Positions 28,003-35,948 of a stretch of DNA of 64,000 bases are shown here, piece by piece. Source of the stretch: Phycisphaeraceae bacterium (GTDB taxonomy: Bacteria; Planctomycetota; Phycisphaerae; Phycisphaerales; UBA1924); assembly GCA_015200025.1 (NCBI GenBank), contig CP054186.1, positions 558,001 through 622,000 of the forward strand, in the 5' to 3' direction. Within the stretch, counting starts at the first letter, position 1; each line of letters starts with the position of its first letter. A model generated the notes under the pieces. The model searched no databases, was not told the DNA's origin, and worked only from the letters and a program-made list of their open reading frames with translations. A program made the translations under genes and the position numbers.

Positions 28003-29676
28003 ATGCCCATCACGCCCCGCAACGCCCCGCTGGTCCTGGTCATCCGCGACGGGTGGGGCGCCAACCCCAACCCGTCCCACGACGCGTTCAACGCCGTCCG
28101 CCTCGCCCACACCCCCGTCGCCGACGCCCTCGCCCGCGACTGGCCGACCACGCTCATCAAGACCAGCGGCGAGGACGTGGGCCTCCCCGAGGGCACGATG
28201 GGCAACAGCGAGGTCGGGCACCAGAACATCGGCGCGGGGCGCGTCGTCCCGCAGGAATCGCTCGTGATGACCCGCGCGTGCGCCACGGGGCTCGAGCGGA
28301 TCCGCGCGATCGCCGACGCCGTCGAGCACGCCACGTCCCACGCCCGCTCGCTCCACCTCATGGGCATCAACTCCGACGCGGGCGTCCACGGGCTGATCGA
28401 GCACCTCGTGGCCATGCTCCGCGCCGCCAAGGCCCTGGGCATGCCCACGGACCGCGTCTTTATCCACCTCTTCACCGACGGCCGCGACACCGGGCCCTTC
28501 ACGGGCGAGGCCTACGCCGCCTCTGTCGAGGAGGCTTGCCGAACGCTGGGGATCGGGCGCGTGGCGACCGTCATCGGCCGCTATTACGCGATGGACCGCG
28601 ACCACCGGTGGGAGCGCGTCGCCCGCGCCTTCAACGCGCTCACCGGGCGCGGCGCCCCGCCGCCCGCCTTCCCCGACGCCCCCGCCGCCATCCGCGACTA
28701 CTACGAACACCCCGACGCCGACAACCTCTCGGGCGACGAGTTCATCACCCCCCGCCTCGTCGGGCCCGACCCCGCCGCCTCGCGCGTCCGCGCGGGCGAC
28801 GCCGTCATCTTCTACAACTACCGCGGCGACCGCCCCCGCGAGCTGGTCTCCGCCTTCGTCTTCCCCGACGACGCCTGGTCGAGGGTCAAGCCCTCGCCCG
28901 ACACCGGGATCGTCGGCTTCGACCGCGGCCCCCGCCCCGACCTGCACTTCGTCACGATGACGGATTACTGGGACGCGCTGACGCCTTTCGTCAAGGTCGC
29001 TTTCCCCAAGCCCCCGCGCATGGTCAACACGCTGGGCGAGTACCTCTCGTCGCTGGGGCTGCGACAGTTCCGGTGCGCCGAGACCGAGAAATACCCCCAC
29101 GTCACGTTCTTCATGAACGACTACCGCGAGGCCCCGTTCCCGGGCGAATCCCGCGAGAACCCGCAGAGCCCCAAGGTCTCGACCTACGACCAGGCGCCCG
29201 AGATGGCCGCCGCGCAGGTCCGCGACGCGGTCCTCCGGCGCCTGGCCTCGCCCGACCACGAGGACCTGATCGTCGTGAACTTCGCCAACGGGGACATGGT
29301 CGGGCACACGGGCAACCTCGACGCCGCCGTCAAGGCCTGCGCCTTCGTCGACGCCTGCGTGGGGTCGATCATCGACGCGACGCTCCGCAAGGGCGGCTCG
29401 TTGATCGTCACCGCCGACCACGGCAACGCCGAGCAGATGCTCGACCCGGCGACGGGCTCGCCGCACACCGCGCACACCGTCTACGACGTGCCCTTGCACG
29501 TCGTGGGCGAGGCGTTCCGCGGGCGCACGCTCAAGGGCGACGCCGACCCGTCCAACGGGTTCACCCCCGCCGCCCGCGCCGTCCGCGGCCGGCTCGCCGA
29601 CATCGCCCCCACCGCCCTCGCCATGCTCGGGCTCCCCAAGCCCCGCGAGATGACCGGCGAAAGCCTGCTCCTCTGA
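28003..29676 (+). CDS. gpmI: 2,3-bisphosphoglycerate-independent phosphoglycerate mutase
   Basis: Interconverts 3- and 2-phosphoglycerate in glycolysis through a phosphoserine intermediate with two metal ions. 557 aa, slightly longer than usual. Metal Asp16 in [10 protein letters not shown]; nucleophile Ser69 in [14 protein letters not shown]; substrate loop [13 protein letters not shown] and [14 protein letters not shown]; second metal cluster [20 protein letters not shown] and [10 protein letters not shown] near the C-terminus. All alkaline-phosphatase-superfamily residues are present. Insertions around the middle (for example SFTDYWDAL region with long loops) account for the extra length. 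Confidence 0.97.
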   Translation: MPITPRNAPLVLVIRDGWGANPNPSHDAFNAVRLAHTPVADALARDWPTTLIKTSGEDVGLPEGTMGNSEVGHQNIGAGRVVPQESLVMTRACATGLERIRAIADAVEHATSHARSLHLMGINSDAGVHGLIEHLVAMLRAAKALGMPTDRVFIHLFTDGRDTGPFTGEAYAASVEEACRTLGIGRVATVIGRYYAMDRDHRWERVARAFNALTGRGAPPPAFPDAPAAIRDYYEHPDADNLSGDEFITPRLVGPDPAASRVRAGDAVIFYNYRGDRPRELVSAFVFPDDAWSRVKPSPDTGIVGFDRGPRPDLHFVTMTDYWDALTPFVKVAFPKPPRMVNTLGEYLSSLGLRQFRCAETEKYPHVTFFMNDYREAPFPGESRENPQSPKVSTYDQAPEMAAAQVRDAVLRRLASPDHEDLIVVNFANGDMVGHTGNLDAAVKACAFVDACVGSIIDATLRKGGSLIVTADHGNAEQMLDPATGSPHTAHTVYDVPLHVVGEAFRGRTLKGDADPSNGFTPAARAVRGRLADIAPTALAMLGLPKPREMTGESLLL

Positions 29677-29731
29677 CGCCCGGGCCTGCGGCCTGACACG
29701 CCCCGGAGCGCCGTCCACCAGAACCGGCACG

Positions 29732-29740
29732 TTATCCACA
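29732..29740 (+). other. Perfect DnaA-box consensus upstream of recA
   Basis: TTATCCACA, the canonical DnaA-binding 9-mer, 213 bases before the recA start and immediately next to a 7-bp inverted repeat. A second perfect copy (opposite strand) occurs at 60604-60612. In such GC-rich DNA exact copies are rare, but single boxes are common outside origins. Confidence 0.5.
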
Positions 29741-29742
29741 TT

Positions 29743-29768
29743 CCGAACACGATCTTCCCAATGTTCGG
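29743..29768 (+). promoter_or_regulatory. Inverted repeat upstream of recA, candidate operator
   Basis: CCGAACA (29743-29749) and TGTTCGG (29762-29768) form a perfect 7-bp inverted repeat with 12 bases between, ending 8 bases before the -35 hexamer of the recA promoter. The halves resemble GAAC/GTTC half-sites used by LexA in Gram-positive bacteria, though the spacing differs. A site for an SOS-type repressor is an inference. Confidence 0.45.
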
Positions 29769-29776
29769 CCAACGCC

Positions 29777-29805
29777 TTGACAGGTCGTTCGGGCGTTGGT
29801 ACCGT
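29777..29805 (+). promoter_or_regulatory. Sigma-70-type promoter of recA
   Basis: TTGACA at 29777-29782, a 17-base spacer, TACCGT at 29800-29805. The -35 is perfect and the -10 keeps three consensus bases. It would give a recA leader of about 130 bases. The sequence GTTCGG recurs within the spacer. Confidence 0.6.
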
Positions 29806-29944
29806 CCCGCCCGTCGGGCTCGCGTCCAGCAACGCCCCCGACCGACGCCCGCGCGGTGTGCTCGGGGCCGAATCTTGCTGGCGTCCGGGCCGCCTGCCGC
29901 GTGACCTCACGCCGCAGCCACGACCCGGCAAAGGAAGGTGCAGC

Positions 29945-31105
29945 ATGTCGAACGGCGAAGGTCGTGGCGGTCGGGGTTCTTCCGGGGCGGGGACGGCGGG
30001 CGGGTCGGGCGGGGCGAGTGGCCAGATGGGGGGCCATCAGGTGGGGGTTCAGGTCGAGACCAAGCACATCGAGGACAAGGCCAAGCGCAAGGCCCTGGAG
30101 ACGACCCTCGGGCAGATCGAGAAGGTCTTCGGGAAGGGCTCCATCATGAAGATGGACGAGGCCGCCTTCCTGAACATCCCCGGGATCTCGACGGGGTCGA
30201 TCAGCCTGGATTTGGCGCTCGGCGGCAAGGGGATCCCGCGTGGGCGGATCGTGGAGATTTTCGGGCCCGAGTCCAGCGGCAAGACGACGCTGGCGCTCAC
30301 GGTCGCCGCGATGGCGCAGAAGGACGGGGGCGTGGCCGCCGTCATCGACGCCGAGCACGCCCTGGACCCGACCTGGGCCCGCAAGATCGGGGTGAACATC
30401 GACGAGCTGCTGGTCTCGCAGCCCGACACGGGCGAGCAGGCGCTGGAGATCTGCGAGATGCTCGTGCGCAGCAACTCGGTCGACGTGATCATCGTCGACT
30501 CGGTCGCCGCCCTGGTGCCCAAGGCCGAGATCGAGGGCGAGATGGGCGACAGCATCGTGGGCGTGCAGGCCCGGCTGATGTCGCAGGCGATGCGGAAACT
30601 CACCGGCGTGATCGCCCGCTCCAACTGCACCGTCATCTTCATCAACCAGATCCGCGAGAAGATCGGCGTGATGTTCGGCTCACCCGAGACGACCACGGGC
30701 GGGCGGGCCCTCAAGTTCTACTCCTCCGTCCGAATCGACGTCCGCCGCACCGGCGCGATCAAGGAGGGCGACGCGGTCGTCGGGTCGCGCACCCGGGCCC
30801 GCGTGGTCAAGAACAAGGTCGCCCCGCCCTTCCGCGAGGCCGAGTTCGACATCATGTACAACGAGGGCATCTCCCTCGCCGGGGACCTGATCGACCTGGC
30901 CGTCGACGCGGGGGTGGCGCAGAAGAGCGGGGCCTGGTTCAGCTACGGGGAGGTCCGCCTGGGGCAGGGGCGCGAGGCCGTCAAGCAGTTCCTCAAGGAC
31001 AACCCCGAGCTCTACAACGAGATGCGCCGCGAGGTGCTCAAGGTCAAGACCACGCAGCCCCTCGCCGCCGGCAAGCCCGCCCCCGGCGAGGACGACGGCG
31101 AGTAA
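29945..31105 (+). CDS. recA: Recombinase A
   Basis: Forms ATP-dependent filaments on single-stranded DNA for homologous recombination and SOS induction. 386 aa from the ATG at 29945, which follows AAAGGAAGG. Walker A GPESSGKT at 107-114, Walker [16 protein letters not shown]1/L2 loops ([34 protein letters not shown]), and [17 protein letters not shown]. Compared with the usual protein there is an N-terminal Gly/Ser-rich extension of about 35 residues before the oligomerisation helix, and the tail is short and acidic (APGEDDGE). Stands alone; no recX follows. Confidence 0.98.
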   Translation: MSNGEGRGGRGSSGAGTAGGSGGASGQMGGHQVGVQVETKHIEDKAKRKALETTLGQIEKVFGKGSIMKMDEAAFLNIPGISTGSISLDLALGGKGIPRGRIVEIFGPESSGKTTLALTVAAMAQKDGGVAAVIDAEHALDPTWARKIGVNIDELLVSQPDTGEQALEICEMLVRSNSVDVIIVDSVAALVPKAEIEGEMGDSIVGVQARLMSQAMRKLTGVIARSNCTVIFINQIREKIGVMFGSPETTTGGRALKFYSSVRIDVRRTGAIKEGDAVVGSRTRARVVKNKVAPPFREAEFDIMYNEGISLAGDLIDLAVDAGVAQKSGAWFSYGEVRLGQGREAVKQFLKDNPELYNEMRREVLKVKTTQPLAAGKPAPGEDDGE

Positions 31106-31424
31106 CGTCCCGCGCGGCCGCTCGGGCGTGATGACGCCACCGGCGTGCCCGCGCGCACGGCAGCGCCGGTCAGTCTGGCACGATGTACCGCGTTCCTGCC
31201 GCGTCGAAATCCGGGAGGACCCGGGGGCCCACCCCGCGCGTCCGGACGCGGCGGGAGCGATCGTGGCGCGTCTCGCCCCCGGTGCGCGCGCCGCCCGGCG
31301 TGCCACACGCGCGGGAAAGCGGGGCCGCGGCCGGGACTTTCTGTTCTACCACGCGCCGGAACGCGCCGGGCGACGGCGGGCCCGCGCGATGAACCGGCGT
31401 GCGTCCGGTATGATCCGCCCACGC
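31106..31424. other. 319-base intergenic region between recA and the ABC permease
   Basis: GC-rich and without a supported gene. The permease frame is open through most of it, but the implied sequence (Arg/Pro/Ala rich, no motif) looks like non-coding DNA. TGGCACG at 31176 is half of a sigma-54 site, but the -12 half is absent. No clear terminator for recA is seen. The base skew of the whole window changes sign in this neighbourhood. Confidence 0.5.
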
Positions 31425-32543
31425 ATGGGAGACGACACAGGACAGCCGGCGGGGGTGGGCGCATCGAGCGCATCGAGCGCATCGAGCGCACCGAGCAAGG
31501 CGGGTGGGGCGGGTGGGGCGGGTGGGGCGGCACGAGCGGGCGGCGGCCTCGCGCGATGGTTCGGTCGGCACGGGGCGCTGGGCCCGGGGCTGGCGCTGGC
31601 GGTGTTGTGCGTGGTGTTGGCGGTGATCTCGCCGGACTTCCGCAAGCCGGAGAACCCGCTCAACATCCTGAACCAGAACGCGTTCGTGGGGCTGGTGGCG
31701 GTGGGGATGACGTTCGTGATCATCGCGGGTGGGATCGACCTGTCGGTGGGGTCGATGGTGGCGCTGCTGGGCGGGCTGTCGGTGTACGCGAGCAACGCGG
31801 CGGCGTCCTCGTGGGGGCTTGGCCCGTGGGCGTCGGTGGGCGTGGGTTCGGTGGTGGCGGTGGCGGGCGGGGCGGTGGCGGGGTCGCTCAACGGGGCGTT
31901 GGTGGTGTGGGGGCGGGTGGCGCCGTTCATCGCGACGCTGGGGACGCTGGCGATCTTCCGATCGGTCATCATGACGATGGCGGACGGGGGCGAGATCCGT
32001 TCGGGGGTGCCGGCGTACGCGGAGGTGGGCGCGGGGACGCACGGGATCCCGCTGCCGATCACCTCGTCGCGAGGCTCGGCGCTGTTCCTGACGTACCCGA
32101 GCGTGGCGTTCCTGGTGTGCGCGGCCCTGGGGCAGGCGGTGCTGTCGTACAGCGTGTTCGGGCGACGGGTGCTCTCGGTGGGCGACAACGCGACGGCGGC
32201 GCGGTACGCGGGGGTGAAGGTCGGGCGGGTGACGTTCGCGGTGTACGCGCTGGCGGGGCTCTTGTGCGGGGTGGCGGCGTTCCTGCTGTCGAGTCGGATG
32301 GCGTCGGTCGCGAGCGCCTCGGCGGGGAAGCTCTACGAGCTGGACGCGATCGCGGCGGTGGTGATCGGCGGGACGGCGATGCGCGGGGGGCGTGGCTCGG
32401 TCGCGGGGACGGTCGTGGGCGTGCTGATGCTGGGGGTCATCACCAACGCGCTGAATCTCCTGGGGGCGCCGGCGCTGCTGCAGGACTTTTTCAAGGGCGT
32501 TATCATCATCGCGGCGGTGCTCGCGCAACGCGCCAAGGCGTAG
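31425..32543 (+). CDS. Ribose/simple-sugar ABC transporter permease (RbsC-like)
   Basis: 372 aa from the ATG at 31425. Inner-membrane subunit of the CUT2 type: NPLNILNQNAFVGLVAVGMT, FVIIAGGIDLSVGSMVALLG (the diagnostic GGIDLSVG motif), GALVVWGRVAPFIATLGTLA, YSVFGRRVLSVGDNATAARY and AGVKVGRVTFAVYALAGLLC with the EAA-like coupling segment, and AVVIGGTAMRGGRGSVAGTV. The cytoplasmic N-terminus is extended by about 35 residues of Ser/Ala and Gly/Ala repeats from two different 9-bp DNA repeats. It is followed 49 bases later by its binding protein, but no ATPase gene is adjacent on either side. Confidence 0.92.
   Translation: MGDDTGQPAGVGASSASSASSAPSKAGGAGGAGGAARAGGGLARWFGRHGALGPGLALAVLCVVLAVISPDFRKPENPLNILNQNAFVGLVAVGMTFVIIAGGIDLSVGSMVALLGGLSVYASNAAASSWGLGPWASVGVGSVVAVAGGAVAGSLNGALVVWGRVAPFIATLGTLAIFRSVIMTMADGGEIRSGVPAYAEVGAGTHGIPLPITSSRGSALFLTYPSVAFLVCAALGQAVLSYSVFGRRVLSVGDNATAARYAGVKVGRVTFAVYALAGLLCGVAAFLLSSRMASVASASAGKLYELDAIAAVVIGGTAMRGGRGSVAGTVVGVLMLGVITNALNLLGAPALLQDFFKGVIIIAAVLAQRAKA
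31461..31496 (+). repeat. 9-bp tandem repeat (gcatcgagc) inside permease gene
   Basis: Four copies, the last with one change, encoding Ala-Ser-Ser repeats in the permease N-terminal extension. Confidence 0.85.
31502..31528 (+). repeat. 9-bp G-rich tandem repeat (gggtggggc) inside permease gene
   Basis: Three perfect copies, encoding Gly-Gly-Ala repeats. The same 9-mer is repeated in the proline dehydrogenase gene at 49708-49734. The G-runs could form quadruplex DNA or RNA. Confidence 0.85.
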
Positions 32544-32592
32544 CGGGCGGACGCCGGTCCCCGGCAACCCTGAACCCCGAGCGGAGGTCGAG

Positions 32593-33636
32593 ATGAACCG
32601 AGCGTGGATGGCGTCCCTGGTTTCGTGCGTGGCGCTGGCGGCGGGCGCGGTGGTGGCGATGGGGGTGGCGTTGTCGGGGTCGGGGTGCGAGAAACCCTCG
32701 GGCGGCACGGCGGGGAGCGGGGCGGGCGGGGAGAAGGCCGCCGGGAAGCGGTACAAGATCGGGGTGTCGGTCCCGGCGGCGGACCACGGGTGGACGGCGG
32801 GGGTGGGCTGGTGGGCCAAGCGGGCGATGGAGCTCAACCCGCACGTGGAGTGGGTGTACGCGACGGCGACGGGCCCGAGCGACCAGATCGGTGACCTCGA
32901 CGACATGCTGACCAAGGGGATCGATGGGCTGGTGATCCTGGCGACGGAGAGCGCCCCCCTGACGCCGGCGGCGAAGAAGGTCAAGTCGCAGGGCGTGTTC
33001 ATCGTGAACGTGGACCGGGGGTTCGTGGAGCCGGGGATCGCGGACGTGTTCCTGGAGGGGGACAACAAGGCGTTCGGCCGGACGAGCGCGCGGTTCGTGG
33101 CGGACCGGATGCGCAAGGAGGGGCGGACGAACCTGGTGATCCTGACGGGGATCCCCAGCACGGTGGACACGGACCGGGTGACGGCGGGGCGTGAGGTCTT
33201 TGCGCAGTACCCGGAGATCAGGATCCTGGACCAGCAGCCGGCGATGTGGAACCGTCAGCGGGGGCTGGAGGTGATGCAGAACCTGTTGACCAAGCACGAG
33301 AAGATCGACGCGGTGTGGGCGCAGGACGACGACATCATGATGGGGGCGATCCAGGCGGTGAAGGAGGCGGGGCGGGAGAAGGAGATGTGGATGGTGGGCG
33401 GGGCGGGGATGAAGGAAGCGGTGAAGATGGTGATGGACCGCGACCCGATGGTCCCGGCGAACATCACGTACCCGCCGAGCATGATCGCGGCGGGGATCCA
33501 GATGGCGGCGGGGCTGGTGTCGTCGGGCCGGCCCGGGGAGGTGCTGCGGTACATGCCCAAGCACCTGATGATCGACGTGGAGTTGATCACGCCGGAGAAC
33601 GCGAAGGATTACTACTTCCCCGAGTCGGTGTACTAA
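32593..33636 (+). CDS. Sugar-binding lipoprotein of an ABC importer (RbsB/XylF-like)
   Basis: 347 aa. Signal peptide with lipobox (VALSGSGC, Cys at about 34) and a Gly/Ser linker, so a membrane-anchored periplasmic receptor. The type I periplasmic binding fold is evident: YKIGVSVPAADHGWTAGVGW, LDDMLTKGIDGLVILATESA, VFIVNVDRGF, LVILTGIPSTVDTDRVTAGR, AVWAQDDDIMMGAIQAVKEA, and AGIQMAAGLVSSG. Aromatic residues near the start (HGWTAGVGWW) fit sugar stacking. Specificity unknown. It pairs with the upstream permease; the energising ATPase must be encoded elsewhere. Confidence 0.9.
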   Translation: MNRAWMASLVSCVALAAGAVVAMGVALSGSGCEKPSGGTAGSGAGGEKAAGKRYKIGVSVPAADHGWTAGVGWWAKRAMELNPHVEWVYATATGPSDQIGDLDDMLTKGIDGLVILATESAPLTPAAKKVKSQGVFIVNVDRGFVEPGIADVFLEGDNKAFGRTSARFVADRMRKEGRTNLVILTGIPSTVDTDRVTAGREVFAQYPEIRILDQQPAMWNRQRGLEVMQNLLTKHEKIDAVWAQDDDIMMGAIQAVKEAGREKEMWMVGGAGMKEAVKMVMDRDPMVPANITYPPSMIAAGIQMAAGLVSSGRPGEVLRYMPKHLMIDVELITPENAKDYYFPESVY

Positions 33637-33783
33637 GGCGCCCGACCGCCCACGGCGGACGAGTCGGTCCCGCGTGGCTTGAAGCCAGTGGCGATTCCGG
33701 ATATTCTCGTGTGTTCACCGGCACCTCTTCTGGGTGTGCGTGAGTGGTGGTCGGTCCGCGAGTACCTCGTGAGGAGATTCGGC

Positions 33784-34353
33784 GTGACGGATGGGCCTCG
33801 TGGCACGGGCGGGGCGGGAGTCGGTGGGAAGGCCGAGGCCCGCGCGCGGTGGTGGCCGGCGCTGGTGGTGGCGGGGCTGCTCGGGGTGTTCGTGGGCTCG
33901 GCGGGGTACACGTTCCAGTACGCGGAGGGTTTGTCGTACCTGTCGGACGACCCGACGGCGTGCGTGAACTGTCACGTGATGCGTGAGAACTACGACGGGT
34001 GGCGTCACGCGTCGCACCACGCGAACGCGACGTGCAACGACTGCCACGTGCCGCACGGCTCGGCGGTGCGGAAGTACTGGGTCAAGGCCGAGCACGGGTA
34101 CCGGCACAGCAAGGGGTTCACGTTCAACGATTTCGAGGAGCCGATCCGGATGAAGGCGTCGAGCCGGGCGGTGGTGGTGGAGAACTGCATGCGGTGCCAC
34201 GAGACGATCGCGGCGGACCTGACGGCGTCGGACCGCGGGCCCGGCGGGCGGGGCGGGGGGCACGGGGGCTGGTTCGGGGGTGAGGACGAGTACGGGGTGT
34301 CGATGGATTGTCTGCACTGCCACGCGCGGGTGGGGCACGGCCCCAGGCGTTGA
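33784..34353 (+). CDS. nrfH: Cytochrome c nitrite reductase small subunit NrfH
   Basis: Membrane-anchored tetraheme quinol dehydrogenase that feeds electrons from menaquinol to NrfA. I start at the GTG at 33784, preceded by GAGGAG; a longer TTG frame exists. 189 aa: short cytoplasmic part, one span (PALVVAGLLGVFVGSAGYTF), then four heme sites CVNCH (60-64, with Met66 in CVNCHVM as in NrfH heme 1), CNDCH (84-88), CMRCH (135-139) and CLHCH (176-180). A Gly-rich insert (GPGGRGGGHGGWFGG) separates hemes 3 and 4. nrfA follows 51 bases later. Confidence 0.95.
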   Translation: MTDGPRGTGGAGVGGKAEARARWWPALVVAGLLGVFVGSAGYTFQYAEGLSYLSDDPTACVNCHVMRENYDGWRHASHHANATCNDCHVPHGSAVRKYWVKAEHGYRHSKGFTFNDFEEPIRMKASSRAVVVENCMRCHETIAADLTASDRGPGGRGGGHGGWFGGEDEYGVSMDCLHCHARVGHGPRR

Positions 34354-34404
34354 GCAAGGCCGGGGGAGGTCGGTGGGTCGGGGGGGATTGATGTGGAGGT
34401 TCGG

Positions 34405-35943
34405 ATGAGCACGGAACAGACGGCGGGCACGAAGGCGCGGCGCGGGGTCCCCGCGGCGTTGGTGTGGCTGGTGGCGGTGGTGTCGATGGCGGGGACGGTG
34501 GGCGCGATGCTGCTGTTCCAGAACATCCAGACGCGGAAGTTCGAGGCGGCGTCGAGCGTGATCCGCATCGTGGAGCTGACGGAGCGGACGGTGGACCCCG
34601 CGGAGTGGGGCAAGAACTTCCCGAGGCAGTACGACGGGTACGTGCGGACGTCGGACAACCCCAGGGCGCGGGCCGGGCTGAGCGATTCGCTGCCGGCGGA
34701 CGAGGGGGAGCACGAGGGGGACGGGAAGGCGGTGTCGAAGCTGGACGAGAACCCGCGGCTCAAGACGATCTTCAACGGGTACGCGTTCGCGATCGATTAC
34801 CGGGAGCGTCGCGGGCACGCGTTCATGCTGCACGACCAGCGCGAGACGGAGCGGGTGAAGCAGCGTCAGCAGCCCGGGGCGTGCCTGAACTGTCACGCGA
34901 GCAACGTGGTGGCGTACCGGGAGGCGGGGCTCAAGGCGGGGGCGCCGGGGACGCTGGACGACCCGCTGCTGTCGGCGTCGGGTCGGGCGCAGCTGTTCAA
35001 GGGGTGGGAGAACGTGAACCCGATGCCGTACCACGAGGCGACGGGGCTGGTGTCGCACCCGGTGACGTGCCTGGACTGCCACGACCCGGACTCGATGCGT
35101 CTTCGGATCACCAAGCCGGCGTTTCTGGAGGGGATCGCGGCGTTGGCGAGGTCGGACGACGCGGTGCCGCACCTGCCGAGCATCGAGCGGTGGCGTGCGT
35201 CGGGGAGGAAGGGGGAGTACGACCCCAACGACTTGGCGACGCGTCAGGAGATGCGTTCGATGTCGTGCGCGCAGTGCCACGTGGAGTACTACTTCAAGGG
35301 GAACGAGAAGCGTCTGACGTACCCGTGGCACAAGGGGCTGAAGGTCGAGCAGATGGAGGCGTATTACGACGAGGTGGGGTGGGACGACTGGGTGCACAAG
35401 GATTCGGGGGCGAAGGTGATCAAGGCGCAGCACCCGGAGTTCGAGCTGTGGAGCCAGGGGGTGCACGCGCGGAGCGGGGTGAGCTGCGCGGACTGCCACA
35501 TGCCGTACACGCGTGAGGGCGGGGTGAAGTTCAGCGACCACCAGATCCGGACGCCGTTGGCGAACGTGGCGAGGGCGTGCCAGACGTGCCACCAGTACAC
35601 GGAGAGCGAGATCCTGGCGCGGGTGGACGCGATCCAGACGCGGACTCGTGGGATGATGGACCGGGCGGAGACGGCGGTGGTGGACCTGATCCGGGCGATC
35701 GTGTCGGCGAAGGAGGCCGGGGCGAGCGACGAGCAGCTGGCGTTGGCGCGGGACCTGCAGCGTCGGGCGCAGTGGCGTGCGGACTTCATGAACGCGGAGA
35801 ACTCGATGGGGTTCCACGCGCCGGCGGAGTCCTTGCGGATCCTGGGCGAGGCGGTGGACCTGGCGCGGCAGGGCGTGGTGGAGGCGGTGAAGGCCGGCGG
35901 GACCGCGCCGGCGAGCGAGGCGAGGCCCGCGGCGGGGAAGTAA
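34405..35943 (+). CDS. nrfA: Ammonia-forming cytochrome c nitrite reductase NrfA, all-CXXCH type
   Basis: Periplasmic pentaheme enzyme reducing nitrite to ammonium with six electrons. 512 aa from the ATG at 34405 (GGAGG upstream). An uncleaved-looking N-terminal span (VWLVAVVSMAGTVGAMLLF) precedes the catalytic domain. Heme sites: CLNCH 160-164, CLDCH 222-226, CAQCH 288-292, CADCH 361-365, CQTCH 392-396. The first, the active-site heme, is CXXCH instead of the usual CXXCK. Calcium and catalytic residues are kept: CAQCHVEYYF (Glu-Tyr) and IKAQHPEFELW (Lys, Gln, His), plus the Arg-containing HDQRET. No heme lyase genes for CXXCK attachment are adjacent, which fits. Confidence 0.95.
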   Translation: MSTEQTAGTKARRGVPAALVWLVAVVSMAGTVGAMLLFQNIQTRKFEAASSVIRIVELTERTVDPAEWGKNFPRQYDGYVRTSDNPRARAGLSDSLPADEGEHEGDGKAVSKLDENPRLKTIFNGYAFAIDYRERRGHAFMLHDQRETERVKQRQQPGACLNCHASNVVAYREAGLKAGAPGTLDDPLLSASGRAQLFKGWENVNPMPYHEATGLVSHPVTCLDCHDPDSMRLRITKPAFLEGIAALARSDDAVPHLPSIERWRASGRKGEYDPNDLATRQEMRSMSCAQCHVEYYFKGNEKRLTYPWHKGLKVEQMEAYYDEVGWDDWVHKDSGAKVIKAQHPEFELWSQGVHARSGVSCADCHMPYTREGGVKFSDHQIRTPLANVARACQTCHQYTESEILARVDAIQTRTRGMMDRAETAVVDLIRAIVSAKEAGASDEQLALARDLQRRAQWRADFMNAENSMGFHAPAESLRILGEAVDLARQGVVEAVKAGGTAPASEARPAAGK

Positions 35944-35948
35944 CACGC

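Noticed and set aside
31176..31190. TGGCACG as a second sigma-54 promoter
   Set aside because: The -12 part reads ACCG instead of TTGC at the required spacing.
31128..31424. Upstream extension of the ABC permease frame
   Set aside because: Residues are Arg/Pro/Ala-rich with no conservation pattern, and the ATG at 31425 leads directly to the repeat-rich lead and the first span.
33637..33783. TTG-initiated longer NrfH
   Set aside because: The extra 35 residues have no conservation pattern, whereas the GTG at 33784 has GAGGAG in front.
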